Assembly: GCA_032988165.1 (NCBI GenBank)
Contig: JANTQF010000054.1
Span: forward strand, 90,130 to 154,129
Length of the DNA stretch: 64,000 nt
Reading direction: 5' to 3'
Source of the DNA: Emmonsiellopsis sp. PD_33
Lineage: Eukaryota > Ascomycota > Eurotiomycetes > Onygenales > Ajellomycetaceae
Shown here piece by piece: positions 1 to 11,137 of the stretch. Within the stretch, counting starts at the first letter, position 1. The number at the start of each line of letters is the position of its first letter. The position numbers were made by a program, and so were the translations under genes. The notes under the pieces were generated by a model, which did no database searches, was not told where the DNA came from, and saw only the letters and a list, made by a program, of their open reading frames with translations.

Positions 1-1
1 A

Positions 2-307
2 GATCTAGTAGATTTTGACGGAAGTCAAAGCTATAATGATGGATCGCAGCCCTTTTCTCCGCTGATGTGCTCCCCGTTCTCTCCGGAACATGCAAAACGG
101 AACCAAATTGACAATTCGCAAGCTAGCGCGAGGGAGGATGCGGATCTTCCAGATGTCGATACCCTGTTCAAACAACTCCTCCCGAACCACGACCGAGGAT
201 CGATAGGAAAACGAAAGAATGAGGATCCGATTCCAACGCAGGAAAGGAAGAGGAATCGATTCGTGCTTAGCGATGATAGCGATGATAGCGATGGTATTGG
301 TTTTTAG
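2..307 (+). CDS. C-terminal fragment of an unrecognised nuclear-type protein
   Basis: The frame is open from base 2 to a TAG stop at 305-307, so this is the last about 101 residues of a gene whose start lies left of the window. The tail is hydrophilic. It has a short acidic patch (DLPDVDTLF), then a basic stretch (KRKNED, ERKRNRF) and an acidic serine-rich end (DDSDDSDGIGF). Basic clusters followed by DSDD-type ends occur in many fungal nuclear proteins, for example FANCM/Mph1-type helicases, but no domain is visible and I do not assign a family. It could be the last exon of a longer gene. The real-gene call rests on the open frame to the window edge and on coding-like composition. Confidence 0.55.
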   Translation, partial: DLVDFDGSQSYNDGSQPFSPLMCSPFSPEHAKRNQIDNSQASAREDADLPDVDTLFKQLLPNHDRGSIGKRKNEDPIPTQERKRNRFVLSDDSDDSDGIGF

Positions 308-687
308 GATTCTGTCCAGTTTGATCGTGCTGGACTGGTTGTTTGGACAAAGATGCATCTCCCCTAGTTGCGTTGAAGTATGGTGTTTTTTGATATATAG
401 TTGAAGCCTCTGGAGTCATAGATTTAGCTTAGCGTGGGGTTTGGTTTACATATTTTTTTGCTAGCCGCATAGGTGTATATATAGAATAAATAAATACCCC
501 TGGGACGACTGTTTAAGATAGACTCCATGCTTGCCAATGTCTCAGGGGCTGATGTTGATGTTGTGTAGCCACGCCCCACTCGTTGTTCCACGCACCCAGC
601 CTCACCACCACCAACATCCATACATTGCCCAAACAGGAGCTCCCTTCCCCACGTTTCTGCCAGAACCGCCCTCTAAGCACCGCAACC
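308..687. other. Intergenic region between the partial gene and cap2
   Basis: About 380 bp holding the 3' flank of the partial gene and the promoter and leader of the capping-protein gene. The last 100 bp are pyrimidine- and CCACC-rich, as expected for a fungal leader. No further gene is seen. Confidence 0.6.
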
Positions 688-1242
688 ATGGCAGATACGC
701 AATTTGACAGTGCACTGTAAGACCCCAGTTCCTCATCCCCTCCGCTCCCGCCCTCCGGCTCAGCCCTTTCTCCCATACCCATACCCAACATCATCGTCAT
801 AACCCCGCAAGCCGAGCTGACCATCCAACCATCCTCACCCAGCGACCTCCTCCGCCGCCTCTCCCCGCGCGACACCAAACAGAATCTCCAACACATAACG
901 ACCCTCGTACCCGATCTAACCGAGGACCTCCTAGCCTCCGTCGACCAGCCGCTCGAAGTCCGGCGCTGCGCCCAGTCCAACCGCGAATACCTGCTCTGCG
1001 ACTACAACCGGGACGGCGACAGCTACCGCAGCCCATGGAGCAACGAGTTTGATCCGCCGATTGAGGACGGCACGGTGCCGAGTGAGCGCGTGCGGAAGCT
1101 AGAAGTGGCGGCGAATGAAGCGTTTGATGTTTATCGGGAGCTGTATTATGAGGGGGGTGTGGGGAGTGTGTATTTTTGGGATTTGGATGATGGGTTTGCG
1201 GGCGTTGTGTTATTGAAGAAAGGTATGTCGGGAATTTTCTTT

Positions 1243-1273
<31 letters not shown>

Positions 1274-1979
1274 GCCCCAATGAAGGCCCGGGTACCGTAT
1301 GCTATACACCTGGTGGTCCAATTCCTATTCTTGGTAGGATGGGATTGCAGTACCGGGTGGATGCATGCATCATCCACCCCTCCACCAATACATAAGCTAA
1401 CAATTTACCCCAGGAATAACTCCCGGCTCCAGAAATTCCGGTGCATGGGACAGCATCCACGTATTCGAAGCCACTGACCGCGCCCGCACATGCCACTACA
1501 AACTGACCAGCACCGTCATCCTGCACCTCTCAACCGGATCTGATGCGCTGGGCGAGCTGGATCTGAGCGGGAATATGACGAGGCAGATCGAGGCGGACAT
1601 GCCTGTTGACGGAGATGCGAGCCATGTGGCGAATGTCGGACGGTTGGTGGAGGATATGGAGCTGAAGATGCGGAATCTTTTGCGTATGTTTTGTTGGAAT
1701 CCTTGCCGACGTTAGGACTTACATTTTACTGATACGTTTTATTAAATCTACTACAGAGGAGGTTTACTTTGGGAAAGCGAAGGATATTGTTTCTGATTTG
1801 AGAAGTGAGTTATATCAAAGTTGCCTCCGGCCTTACGCCTGCCCCTCCCACACAGGTTATCTTTTCCTATTGGTTTACACAATCCTAACTATCCTCCGTT
1901 CATAGGTATTCCCCCGCTTTCTGAGACAAGCAGGGACCAAGCCACCCACCGAGAAATGATCAATTCGATGAGAGGATAG
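688..1979 (+). CDS. cap2: F-actin-capping protein subunit beta
   Basis: The beta subunit of the capping-protein heterodimer binds and blocks the barbed ends of actin filaments, in cortical patches with the alpha subunit. Five exons fit in phase: 688-716, 843-1222, 1414-1683, 1757-1804 and 1906-1979, giving 266 residues, close to the family length of about 270-290. Landmarks are the N-terminal ALDLLRRLSP, the very conserved YLLCDYNRDGDSYRSPWSN, RKLEVAANEAFD, GGVGSVYFWDLDDGFAGV, a WDSIHV strand, HYKLTSTV, NVGRLVEDMELKMRN and EVYFGKAKDIV. The start is set by ATG in CAACCATGG followed by a 29-nt first exon, as in related fungi. Intron 2 (1223-1413) carries a TTTC microsatellite. The C-terminus is short and ends soon after the NSMRG peptide. 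Confidence 0.95.
1236..1273 (+). repeat. TTTC microsatellite inside cap2 intron 2
   Basis: A run of about nine TTTC-type units (one TTTTC) immediately after the 5' splice site of cap2 intron 2. It is a simple repeat, likely length-variable, and does not alter the coding phase. Confidence 0.9.
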
Positions 1980-2783
1980 TAGGCAGGCACATTTTGTCAA
2001 TAGTTTTTTTGTTTTATAGAAAATACCAAGCGAAGTTTTTCCGAATCAGATAAGGTAGGGTGGTTTGGCTATCGGACGACGATGTGAATTACGATCTTTC
2101 CCTTTTTTTTATGCCATAGCCTCCTCTGGTTTCCTACATTCAGGAATGATGGACGGGCGTATGAATGGAGAAGTAGGAATCATGTAGCCGGTTGTGAACC
2201 GGAGCTTCTTGGACTTCTAAAAGCGCATTTACATATTCTCAGACGAATGATTTTACAAAGACGCAATACATCATACAAGTTCTTCGAATTCTAGCCGCTG
2301 TTTTCTATTTCATTTAAAATGGCATTCCCGACTTGGATATGGCAACCTGGGCAACATGCTTCTAAAGCCACTTGTCGACAATCCTATAGGCAGACGCCAG
2401 GAAGATTGGGCCCCCAATCCTTTGGTTATGCCGAAGTCTCTCAAATAACCCGCCTCGTAACCTCTAGATCCATCTCTTTCTTCAGATACCAACCTCCTGT
2501 ATGTAGCTAATCCATGTATCCGCATAACATCGAAGCGGCGGGGTATATCGTAAACGATCTGGAGTGGGAAGGTGCGGAAAAAGAGGGCTGTTAGTGTGGC
2601 CCGGATTGAGGCACAAGCCGCACGAGAGAAACTTCGTTTGGCTGGCGTTGCTTCCCGTACAGTCAATTTCGAGCACTCAGGTGCTTTGACTCATGCACAA
2701 CATAGATAGGCATAGTCCTTCAGTCCAGACAGGCAGATAGCTCTGCCATCAAGTTCGATCGACAAAACCAACACCAGGAATAT
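1980..2783. other. Convergent intergenic region cap2 / med11
   Basis: About 800 bp between the ends of two convergent genes, expected to hold both 3' untranslated regions. A 118-codon minus-strand frame (2310-2666) has no recognisable domain and looks random. Nothing else is seen. Confidence 0.55.
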
Positions 2784-3378
2784 TCAATCGACCTCCATAT
2801 TCTGGCCCGAAACACCACTTTTATCCACCTCCTCCGATCCATTCTTATACGCGCCCTTCGCCTCTTCCAGCTTCGTAGCAAGCTTCCTCGCCTCAGCCCA
2901 CAACTCCGCCTCCTTATCCTTCCCAACCGTATCCTTGCGACTATTCAACCAGCTAGTATCGAGCGGGTTCACTCCTCCTGACGTAGTCGCGCCTGTGCCC
3001 GTCGTCTCTGTTGAATCGGGTTTGATAATCAAGGCCTCCTCTAGGGCATATACCTGCCGACGTAGCCGCACATCGATCGACGATAGGAGCGCAAAGTATT
3101 GGGAGCTGGCGGCTTTGAAAGCTGCTTGATGTGACTCCAGCGTCCCTTCAATAGAGGGCAGGTCGCTGGACGGTTCTTCCGCTATGGGGGGATTTGTGAG
3201 CGCGCGGATCGCTATGCCTGCGGCATGTAGGAGCTTGGTGACATCCTAGACAAGACAGGGTGTTAGGTCATATCCATTGGAGTAGTTCCGGGGGGGGACG
3301 ACACACTTTGTCAATTTCATTGAGCTGCCCTATTCTATCACCGGGAGTAAAAGCATGGTCGGGCTCATGGGACTCCAT
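2784..3378 (-). CDS. med11: Mediator of RNA polymerase II transcription subunit 11
   Basis: Med11 is a head-module subunit of Mediator that pairs with Med22 and contacts TFIIH and the polymerase during preinitiation-complex assembly. There are two exons, 3307-3378 and 2784-3245, with intron 3246-3306 in phase 0, giving 177 residues. The N-terminal half carries the family signature: TPGDRIGQLNEIDKDV, a helix LLHAAGIAIRALTN, then HQAAFKAASSQYFALLSSID and VRLRRQVYALEEA, two long helices of the Med11 four-helix bundle. The C-terminal third (WAEARKLATKLEEAKG) is charged and less conserved. The start ATG lies 384 bp from the oppositely oriented taf5 start, so the two general transcription-factor genes share a promoter region. 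Confidence 0.9.
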
Positions 3379-3762
3379 GTTGTGCAGACCGCAATGTCAC
3401 ATTTGTCCATAGATCGCAAGCAGGATGTGGAAGCAACAGGCGTTGATTACATAACCCCGCTGCGAAGATCCAGGAAGCTCAAGATCACGTGCGAGGTTTC
3501 CCCACAAGGGCTGCTCTAATTGGCTATATGTGAGCCGCAAGGCACAGCTTAGCTGCATCCGGACTAGCGCAATATCAGACATCTGAACCTGAGGATCGAT
3601 TTCCGCCATCGGAGCTTTCGAGCATCAAAATTTAATACTTCATCCCCCATAACCATCAAGCTTTTACCAGAGCTTAGACACGCTTGTCTGTGCTAGCTCA
3701 TATCCCACCTATTTTTCCGGTTCATCCCGCGAGTTCCTTTCGGATAGACGCAAACGATCAAG
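3379..3762. promoter_or_regulatory. Shared divergent promoter region med11 / taf5
   Basis: A 384-bp gap separates the start codons of med11 (minus) and taf5 (plus). No TATA-like box is evident. A 70-codon minus-strand frame at 3397-3609 has no recognisable feature and lies in the expected med11 leader. Confidence 0.6.
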
Positions 3763-6700
3763 ATGTCCGGACCGGGAGGGGCTCCCAGCCCAGGGCCAAG
3801 AAGTGCCAGTATCGGGCCGGGCGCTGGAATGCCAATGTCCCAGCAACAGCAGGTCAACGGTGGCCCTCCCTCTGCGGGGAGCCCGGCAACGAGTGGCCCG
3901 CCGTCTGGGGTGATGTCCCAACAGAACTTGAATCAAATTGTAGGTTGCAGTCCTGTTATTTCTTTGTTCCTGGTGTTTGATGTCGTATCAAACCCGTCTT
4001 ATCTGCTTCCCCAGCTGGAGGTGCTTGTTTGCGTTGTGCTATGTAGCTATAATGGCATCAGTAACTATATGTTTGGGGTTGAAAGGGCCAGCTCACTTCT
4101 GCTCTTTGTTTGACAACCTCATGTCTCTGCCCTCCCCTTCCTTCTGCCTATGTCCTTATTCACTCGTTTCTACCATAAGTTTGCTGTGTTGACTTCACTT
4201 CACACTTTTTGGATTGTTCACTCAGTGTTAAGCCTTTTCTTCAACAACTGGAACACTTGCCAGGTATGCAAAGAGGAAAATGTCTTCTATCCCAGGGGCC
4301 TGGTCTTTTTCTCTCAATCTCTATTGAGATACTTTTCTGTCTCTACGTCGGAAGATTATTATCCTTGGGCCACTATCTTGTTGCAACATCTGTCATACCA
4401 GCTGCTGGATCATACCCTCAGTCTGCTTTATGTTAAGGAACACAATCAGCTAGAGCACGTGGAGGCGCTTACGAGCCATGGGGCCTCCTACCAATGGCGG
4501 CACCTCAACAAGGCCTCCGATTTCAACCGCTCGGGGTCTTGAACTGGCCGTATGTGCTTCACTGCTACTCCAGTGAATATCCTTGCAAACGGCTTTTGCC
4601 TGCTTTTTCTGACATTTCTTGTTTCCACTACAACATGTCCTATTGGCTTCTATTTGGTTGGGAGATAGTAAATCGCTAATTTTCTGTTTTGTCGCATTCT
4701 AGGTCATCGACTACTTGGCGAAGAAAGGCTATAGTAGGACTGAAGCGATGCTTCGGATGGAATCGGCAAATCAGGAAATCGACGGCCGTCCACTTCCTCC
4801 TCTTGGTGAGGAAGCTCGCCCAAAATTCAAGATGGCCTTTGGTAAGTGGTCCTTCACAAAATGCCCACTAGACGCCGTTTACTCATTAAACGTTGTAGAC
4901 ATGACGAGAACATGGATCGAAGACAACTTAGATATTTACAAGGTACGTTTGCGTGGTTAATATGGCTACATTGTAAAACTAATTGATGATATAGCCCGAA
5001 CTAAGACGTGTTCTCTGGCCGCTTTTCGTATACTCATTTCTCAACCTTATCACCTCCCTCGCGCCTCTAGAAGGACGACAGTTTTTCCAGTCGAACAAGA
5101 GCATATTTCTTCCTGAGCACAGCGAGGATATCCGTGCATTGGAGCCAATCACCCTCCCCGAACATGTACAGGAGAACAGCATTTCAAAGCTGTACCGAAA
5201 CAATAAATATCGGCTTACCCTAAGCAACCCCGCCTTTTCTAACCTCATGCAATTTCTCGAAAACAAGCAGAAGGAAGGAGGAACGGTAATGTCAGCTATC
5301 CTGAGCAGCTATTGCACAATAGTCACGAAGGATCGGGCCGCGGATGATAGATTCAGTTTTGCTGCAATGCTTGGCAGAGCAAATGATGCATCCGGATTAC
5401 CAGCGGAGGACGAAGGAATACCAGGCCACCATCCTGGCTCTGCATATACTGGTGATAACCCTGCAATGGCAGGCACGCTTCCCAGGCTCAAGCTCGGCAA
5501 AATGCCCATGGAACCGCTCCTCGAAGGTGACGTGAGAGCAGAACTCGAGGAAGCAGACACGAAGGAGCCTCCCGGTCTAGGTCGCCCTTCACTGGTGCAA
5601 CACTTCGAGCAAATGATTAAAAAGGAAGAAGACGACGAGGCTCCTACACGTGCAGAAATACCCTATCCTCCGTCTCTTGCTCGAGATGTAGCAATGGAAG
5701 TACAAAAGGTTAAAGAAAATCGCGACAGGTTCAAGATTGACGGCCGGACTGGTGGAGTTGGACCTGCCATTAGTGTTTGCATGTTCACTTTTCACAACAC
5801 CTATGATGGGTACGTTAAATACATCAACTATCTCCACATCATCACTTCAATTTATTCTAATGTCTCTTTAGGATAACCTGCCTAGATTTCTCCGGTGACA
5901 GCATGCTTGTTGCTGCTGGTACGCAAGATTCATATATTCGTGTTTGGAGTCTTGATGGCCTACCAATTCCTCCCACATATCCTGATGTAGAGGATTCCCC
6001 GCCAACAAATTCCCATCGCCTTTTCGGACATTCCGGCCCAGTCTATGCAGTCGCATTCGCTCCCTCCATTAGTAGTCCTGATGATGCAGAGGTTAAGACT
6101 AATACGCGCTGGCTTCTCTCGTCTTCAGCCGATAAAACTATCCGCTTGTGGTCCCTTGACCATTGGCAGTGTATGGTTGTATATAAGGGACATGCACAAC
6201 CGGTGTGGGATATTGCTTGGGGTCCTTACGGCCATTACTTTGTCTCTGGCAGTCATGACAAGACCGCTAGATTATGGGTGACGGATAGAGTGCGACAACA
6301 ACGAATTTTCGCTGGTCATGATCAAGATGTCGACTGCGTGTGCTTCCACCCGAATTCTGCTTACGTCTTCACCGGCAGCTCTGATCATACCGTGCGCATG
6401 TGGGCAGTAACAACCGGAAATGCTGTCCGTATGTTTACCGGCCACACGGGTAACATTACTGCGCTGGCATGTAGCAATAACGGCAAAATCCTCGCCTCAG
6501 CTGATGACCACGGATCCATATTCCTATGGGATCTTGCCCCTGGCAGACTTCTAAAACGCATGAGAGGGCATGGAAAAGGTGGTATCTGGTCCCTTACCTG
6601 GAGCGCTGAGTCTACGGTCCTTGTTTCTGGTGGCGCGGATGGCACTGTCCGTGTCTGGGATGTGGCAGGGCCTGCCCATGATCCCGCCAGTGGCCAAGGG

Positions 6701-6946
6701 CGTGTGATAAGTGAGGGTGGTTCGGGCACAAAAATTGATGCTGGGAACCCGACTACAACATCTACTACACAGGCCTCTGCTGCGGGGGTTCCGAGTGTTG
6801 GCACGAGTACTGGGAAGAAGAAGGGCAAGGAAGTCGTCGTTACTCCTGATCAGATCAGCGCATTCCCCACTAAGAAGAGTCCGGTTTACAAAACACGTTT
6901 TACGGGAATGAATCTGGTGGTTGCTGGTGGCGCATATATGCCTTGA
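3763..6946 (+). CDS. taf5: Transcription initiation factor TFIID subunit 5 (WD40)
   Basis: TAF5 is a scaffold subunit shared by TFIID and, in many fungi, SAGA. Exons are 3763-3939, 4703-4841, 4899-4942, 4995-5809 and 5872-6946, giving 749 residues. After a Gly/Pro/Gln-rich start, the LisH motif begins across the first junction (LNQI then VIDYLAKKGYSRTEAML, about residues 56-75). The TAF5 N-terminal domain follows (MTRTWIEDNLDIYK, PELRRVLWPLFVYSFLNL), ending in about 150 less conserved residues. From about residue 392 there are six to seven WD40 repeats with clear WD/WS ends, such as SADKTIRLWSLDHW, GSHDKTARLW, GSSDHTVRMW and GGADGTVRVWD. The C-terminal peptide ending FTGMNLVVAGGAYMP is typical of the family. 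Intron 1 is 763 bp, far longer than every other intron in this gene, and contains an in-frame open segment (see findings). Confidence 0.95.
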
Positions 6947-7516
6947 GGTCCATATGAGATTTGGTCGATGTTCGCGGGTTTAGACCTCTGTTTCTTTTTA
7001 TTCTTCTTCCTTTTTTTTTTTTTTTTGGTTGGATAGCTTGTTTCCATATTGGCCTTGGCCCTTTGTCCAGATGTTATACCTTACCTTCTGTTTTACTCTT
7101 CTTACTCATGGCGTCCTGGCGTCGATAAATGCACGCAATCATGGAGGCAAAGGGGGGACCAAATGGTTTGCTTTATGAGGGATGTTACTGGTATTTCGTC
7201 TAACACATTTTTTTTTTCTTCAAACGTTTTCTCTCCTTTTCCGATCACACCTTGTATATATAGTAAGTATGAAACAATCATTTCAGTGGTTTAGCAATTA
7301 TTGATTCGATTAAAAGCAATAAAATTTACCACTGGTCTTGAGTTTCCTAATCGTTCACTCGCCACATGCATGAGGATAATATCTCGAGTTCAAAAATGCA
7401 TTATTAATTGAAGGATGCTGTTTCTATGACGAGTTCAGTCGTTCTGGACTTTGGTAAAGCCAGACAAAGAACGCATATATCATCACAAACAAAAAAAAAG
7501 GGGGGGGGGCTTCAAC
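6947..7516. other. Convergent intergenic region taf5 / ppe1
   Basis: About 570 bp of 3' flanks of two convergent genes. It contains a poly-T run near 7010-7026 downstream of taf5, a T-rich stretch near 7207-7220, and an A/G homopolymer tract (about 7490-7509) just beyond the ppe1 stop. No gene is seen. Confidence 0.6.
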
Positions 7517-9279
7517 TCAAAGACCCCCAGGCTTTTTCCAACCACCGCCTGGTGGAAATACACCAGGGCCGGTCCCAGGGCCCTTTGCCATTGCCTTTGC
7601 CGCCAAAATATCGCCAACTTTTGGCGGGAGGACAAGTGCGCTTCTATCATTGCGCTTGTAGAAATCAACAAGGATCTGCGCAGTTTTCGCCGGCTGGTCT
7701 TCTTGGATGAAATGGCCGGCTTCGGGGAAGACTTGGAGTTGGTATTTTCCTGTTTTGTGGAGGGGAGATGTTTAGTAGCTTATACACTTATTTTATAATG
7801 TATGGGTGTATAGATTGTAAGGGGGAATGGGAGATTAGATGGGACGTTGTAGACAATTAGGGACACCCTTAGAAATGTGAAATACGTACCCTGCATCTGT
7901 CCAATGGTGAGTTCTGTGTCAAGCCTGTCCGTTCCAGCAAGGAGTAGTAGTTTCCCGCCACGAGCTTCAAGGAACTTTTTACTCAGTCCGATGAACCAGT
8001 TTTCCCAAAACGGTTTCGTAGCCGCGAGATCTGTTCGCCACTTCCATGGTCTAGAAGGATCAGCGGGTTCTTCGCGAAGAAGTGATGGGACGGATACACG
8101 AGCGGAAATCGTGTTGCGGATTGTTCGTGATCGAGTACTGTTTGCATTAATAGTCAGAATTTTGGGAGGGTGGCAGTTTTTAAGGGGGTTTGGTATGGGC
8201 ATACTGCCACTCAATCCCCGATGCTAGAGACGGAAAGCTGGAAGGCCGAGTAGAGAGATACGTCTCCATACTTTGGAGCGCATCCATCGCAGAACCTATA
8301 ATTTATCAGCAAAACCTGATGGCCCAAGTGGATATTATATCAGTGGCATACCTTCTACGACATCCAAAACCGCATACGCCAGCAGTTTCGATCCGAGTTG
8401 GCCCCTCTTCGCAGCATCCGTAACCACAGCACCTCCAAGACTGTGACCAACCAAGACTAGGTCGGGAAGCGAGTCCCAATTCATTTTTAGTCGAGTTTGT
8501 TCAATGACAAACACAAGGTCGCCGGATAGCGTTTCAAGATTCAGATCCAATTCAGCCTGAGATTTGGGCTGGTCTCCCTCCTGAGACGTCACTGTAGAGG
8601 TGGTTTGTCCATGGTTCCGCGCATCAAGGGATAAGATGCCCGCTGTAGGAAGGATATTCTTTATTTCCGCCGCGCAGGCAGCAAATGAAAGACCAGATGA
8701 GCCAGCTCCATGATGAGTGACGAATAGAGGACCAGAGCCCGATGGTGAGCTAATGTAGGCGTGGTGGGTGATGTGTAAATCTCCAACATTTTGCTCTATG
8801 AAGAGTTCCCTGTCAAAGAAATCCATCCATGATAGCGGTGTAGCTGCTGTCCTTGAAGCGGGAGCTCTTTGCAAGTTAAAAGGGTGTGTCAGATATTGTT
8901 TTGTCTAAGAATTATTTGCGCATTCGAATAGAAAGTAAGAAATAGTGGGGTTCAAATAGGTGGTTTTACAATAAACTTGAAATAGGCAAATTTCAACAAA
9001 CCCCGATAAACTTAGGCACGGCCGCAGCGAAAGAATAGCAGGGAGAGCAACCACCTACCTAGGCGTGCGAGCAAATAAATTCTGGCTGGGCGATGGCCTC
9101 ACAGTCCCTGTAGAGGACGCCGACGATGCAGATGACGAATCGTCATCATGGTGCTCATGGAGCATGGCGATAGTGGCATGATCTTCCTCTTCCTCTTCAT
9201 CCCGTTCATCAAAAACTGGTACCTCCGGGGGAAGCTTGGCTAGTCGTGATTTCGCGAAGGATTTTTGGAGTTCGCTCAT
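7517..9279 (-). CDS. ppe1: Protein phosphatase methylesterase 1
   Basis: Removes the C-terminal methyl ester from the PP2A catalytic subunit. Five exons, 9059-9279, 8352-8866, 8205-8295, 7890-8137 and 7517-7749, join in phase to 435 residues. The N-terminus MSELQKSFAKSRLAKLPPE and an acidic/serine-rich linker precede an alpha/beta-hydrolase domain: FVTHHGAGSSGLSFA oxyanion-hole region, GILSLDARNHGQT, the nucleophile elbow LVGHSLGGAV (Ser about 216), VVEGSAMDAL, the GIEWH peptide at an intron, and a catalytic His in PEAGHFIQED near the C-terminus. An upstream in-frame codon exists (9373-9375), but the MSELQ start matches the family's usual N-terminus. A Gly/Pro-rich tail ends in KKPGGL. Confidence 0.93.
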
Positions 9280-11137
9280 GGCTGATGGAGTAGCTTGGAG
9301 ATTACTGAAATAAAAGGGAGGGGTGAGGACGTGGAGGTTTTTGATGACGAAATGTTTGTGGCTTGATACGTTCACTATAAGTTCATATTTCGTTTCGAGA
9401 AAATTATACCTGCACCATCAGACGTCTATTTGTAGGATGTTGACGAGGTAGAGTTGATCATAAATCTCAGATGTCTAACTCAAGAAGGATACTCGGCGGT
9501 TGACATCGAGGGGCATTTAGGATATCACGTTACCGCTATGTATCACTGTTACGATAATCGGTAATTTTGTAAAATTGAGAGCATGATCATCAACTTCTTA
9601 CAGTTATATATGAACAAATATGGATTCAATTTAATTAGTCTCCATATGACTTTATACGATGTCAACTATAAGACAGCTTTGTAAAGTTTTAGTCAAAAAA
9701 TGGGGGGTGTTATGTCCCAGCATATGGAATAATTGACTTCAAGTTATATTTGTACTAGTCCTATGATCAGCTCTGTAAAAGTAAACTTGCAACTAAGGAG
9801 CCGAGAACTTCGACTAGATTATATGGGACAATCTAAGGCATTGATCTTGTCAGAGGAAACAACAGATGCAGAATATATGTTCACTGAGATCACATACAGC
9901 CAGCATTAAAACAGAAAACTCCCCTCATCGCAGGAAATTCTCAATTAAAAACATTCAATCCAAACAGACCCATTCATTCCGAGACAGATATTATACCTCC
10001 TTGCAATATTTAGAGCGGGAAACATATGAAGAGAGGCAATAGCATCAATAGAACCTCCTATCTATCTCATCGAAGCAAGCTAGGTAGCTAGATGCTTGAC
10101 CCTCCCTATAAAAGTGATATCCACAGAGTCATGTCGCCCAATAAAGGAATCATCAGATTCTAGCGGTTCTTAAGGCAATTTGACACCCCAAACTGCTCTG
10201 GTCCCATTGTAGGGCAGGGTTGAATCCGCAGATCCAACTAAGAAAAAGAATCAAGCACGGATGATGATTCCCCAGACGAGGCCTCCAAATATCATGGTAG
10301 ATGTTTTTTCACACTAGGCCAGTATATTTAAAAATAATTCTTTCTCTTTCATACCATTCTCGGTATAGAAAACAAGGTCCTCCCGGATGGTATAATCAAA
10401 TAAACCCATCATGGTGACGATGTTGCAGGAGTTGAGCAATGATTAAGGCAACTTGCAAAACTTGCACGGAGGACTGGAATTTGCCGTGGTGTAACTTCCA
10501 GATTTTGGGTTTTTAGAGAATCCGCCCCTGGGCGGCCATGGATTACAGTCCCAAGAATAAAGGTAGTATGTGGGACTGCAAGTATGGGGGGCAGAGGGAG
10601 ACGGGCATCAAAGGTAGGATTTTGTACGCCTTGTTGAGGGGCCAAAAGCTGTTGGGTATTGTTGCCGCATAATAATATGACTTCTCTAATCGACAGTCAG
10701 AAGGAATCCATAATATACAAAACGATGGAGGCGGTTGGATTTTCGATGTCATTCGTGGAAGTGGACAAGGTTCCACGCTAGTGCACGATACAGATCACGT
10801 GAACACCTTAAATTCACCGTTGATATCGATGACATCATCGGGTGATGACGATATAGATCCAGAAAACTTGGCCTGGCCATGATGTTGTTGTGTTTCCTCG
10901 CCACGGGGATATATTATTTATCCATTGTTCCCCCGTCCCTTTTGGTTAAATTAATCCGAATGTAACTAAATCCTCAGTTTTTGGTCCAGCCTGCCAACCC
11001 TGACCTGACCACTAAAATCATTCTATAGTTGGAAGGATATCAAGCTTGGTCTTTTATTGACTTGAAGAATCACGGACTTTTCTTGGGATCGTTTTCTCTA
11101 AATGGTTTATTAAGAAGGATTCGCCCAAATTCCCATT
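9280..11137. other. Long gene-poor interval between ppe1 and the DUF2417 gene
   Basis: About 1.86 kb, AT-rich, separating two divergently transcribed genes. It contains one candidate two-exon microgene (10170-10412, minus, listed separately). Otherwise I see no open frame with recognisable content and no tRNA-like fold. The last 250 bp are the likely promoter of the DUF2417 gene. Confidence 0.5.
10170..10412 (-). CDS. Candidate microprotein gene, one intron (41 residues)
   Basis: On the minus strand, tandem ATGs at 10407-10412 open an exon of 58 nt (10355-10412; MMGLFDYTIREDLVFYTEN). It ends at a GTATGA donor. A pyrimidine-rich TTCTTTTTCTTAG acceptor leads to a second exon (10170-10237; ADSTLPYNGTRAVWGVKLP then TAA). 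The splice is in phase and the intron is 117 nt. Without splicing the frame stops after 32 codons. The intron also contains a separate short frame with a hydrophobic end (IFGGLVWGIIIRA). I recognise no family. It could be a real small gene or a chance combination of good splice signals; the coherent composition of both exons is the only support. Confidence 0.3.
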
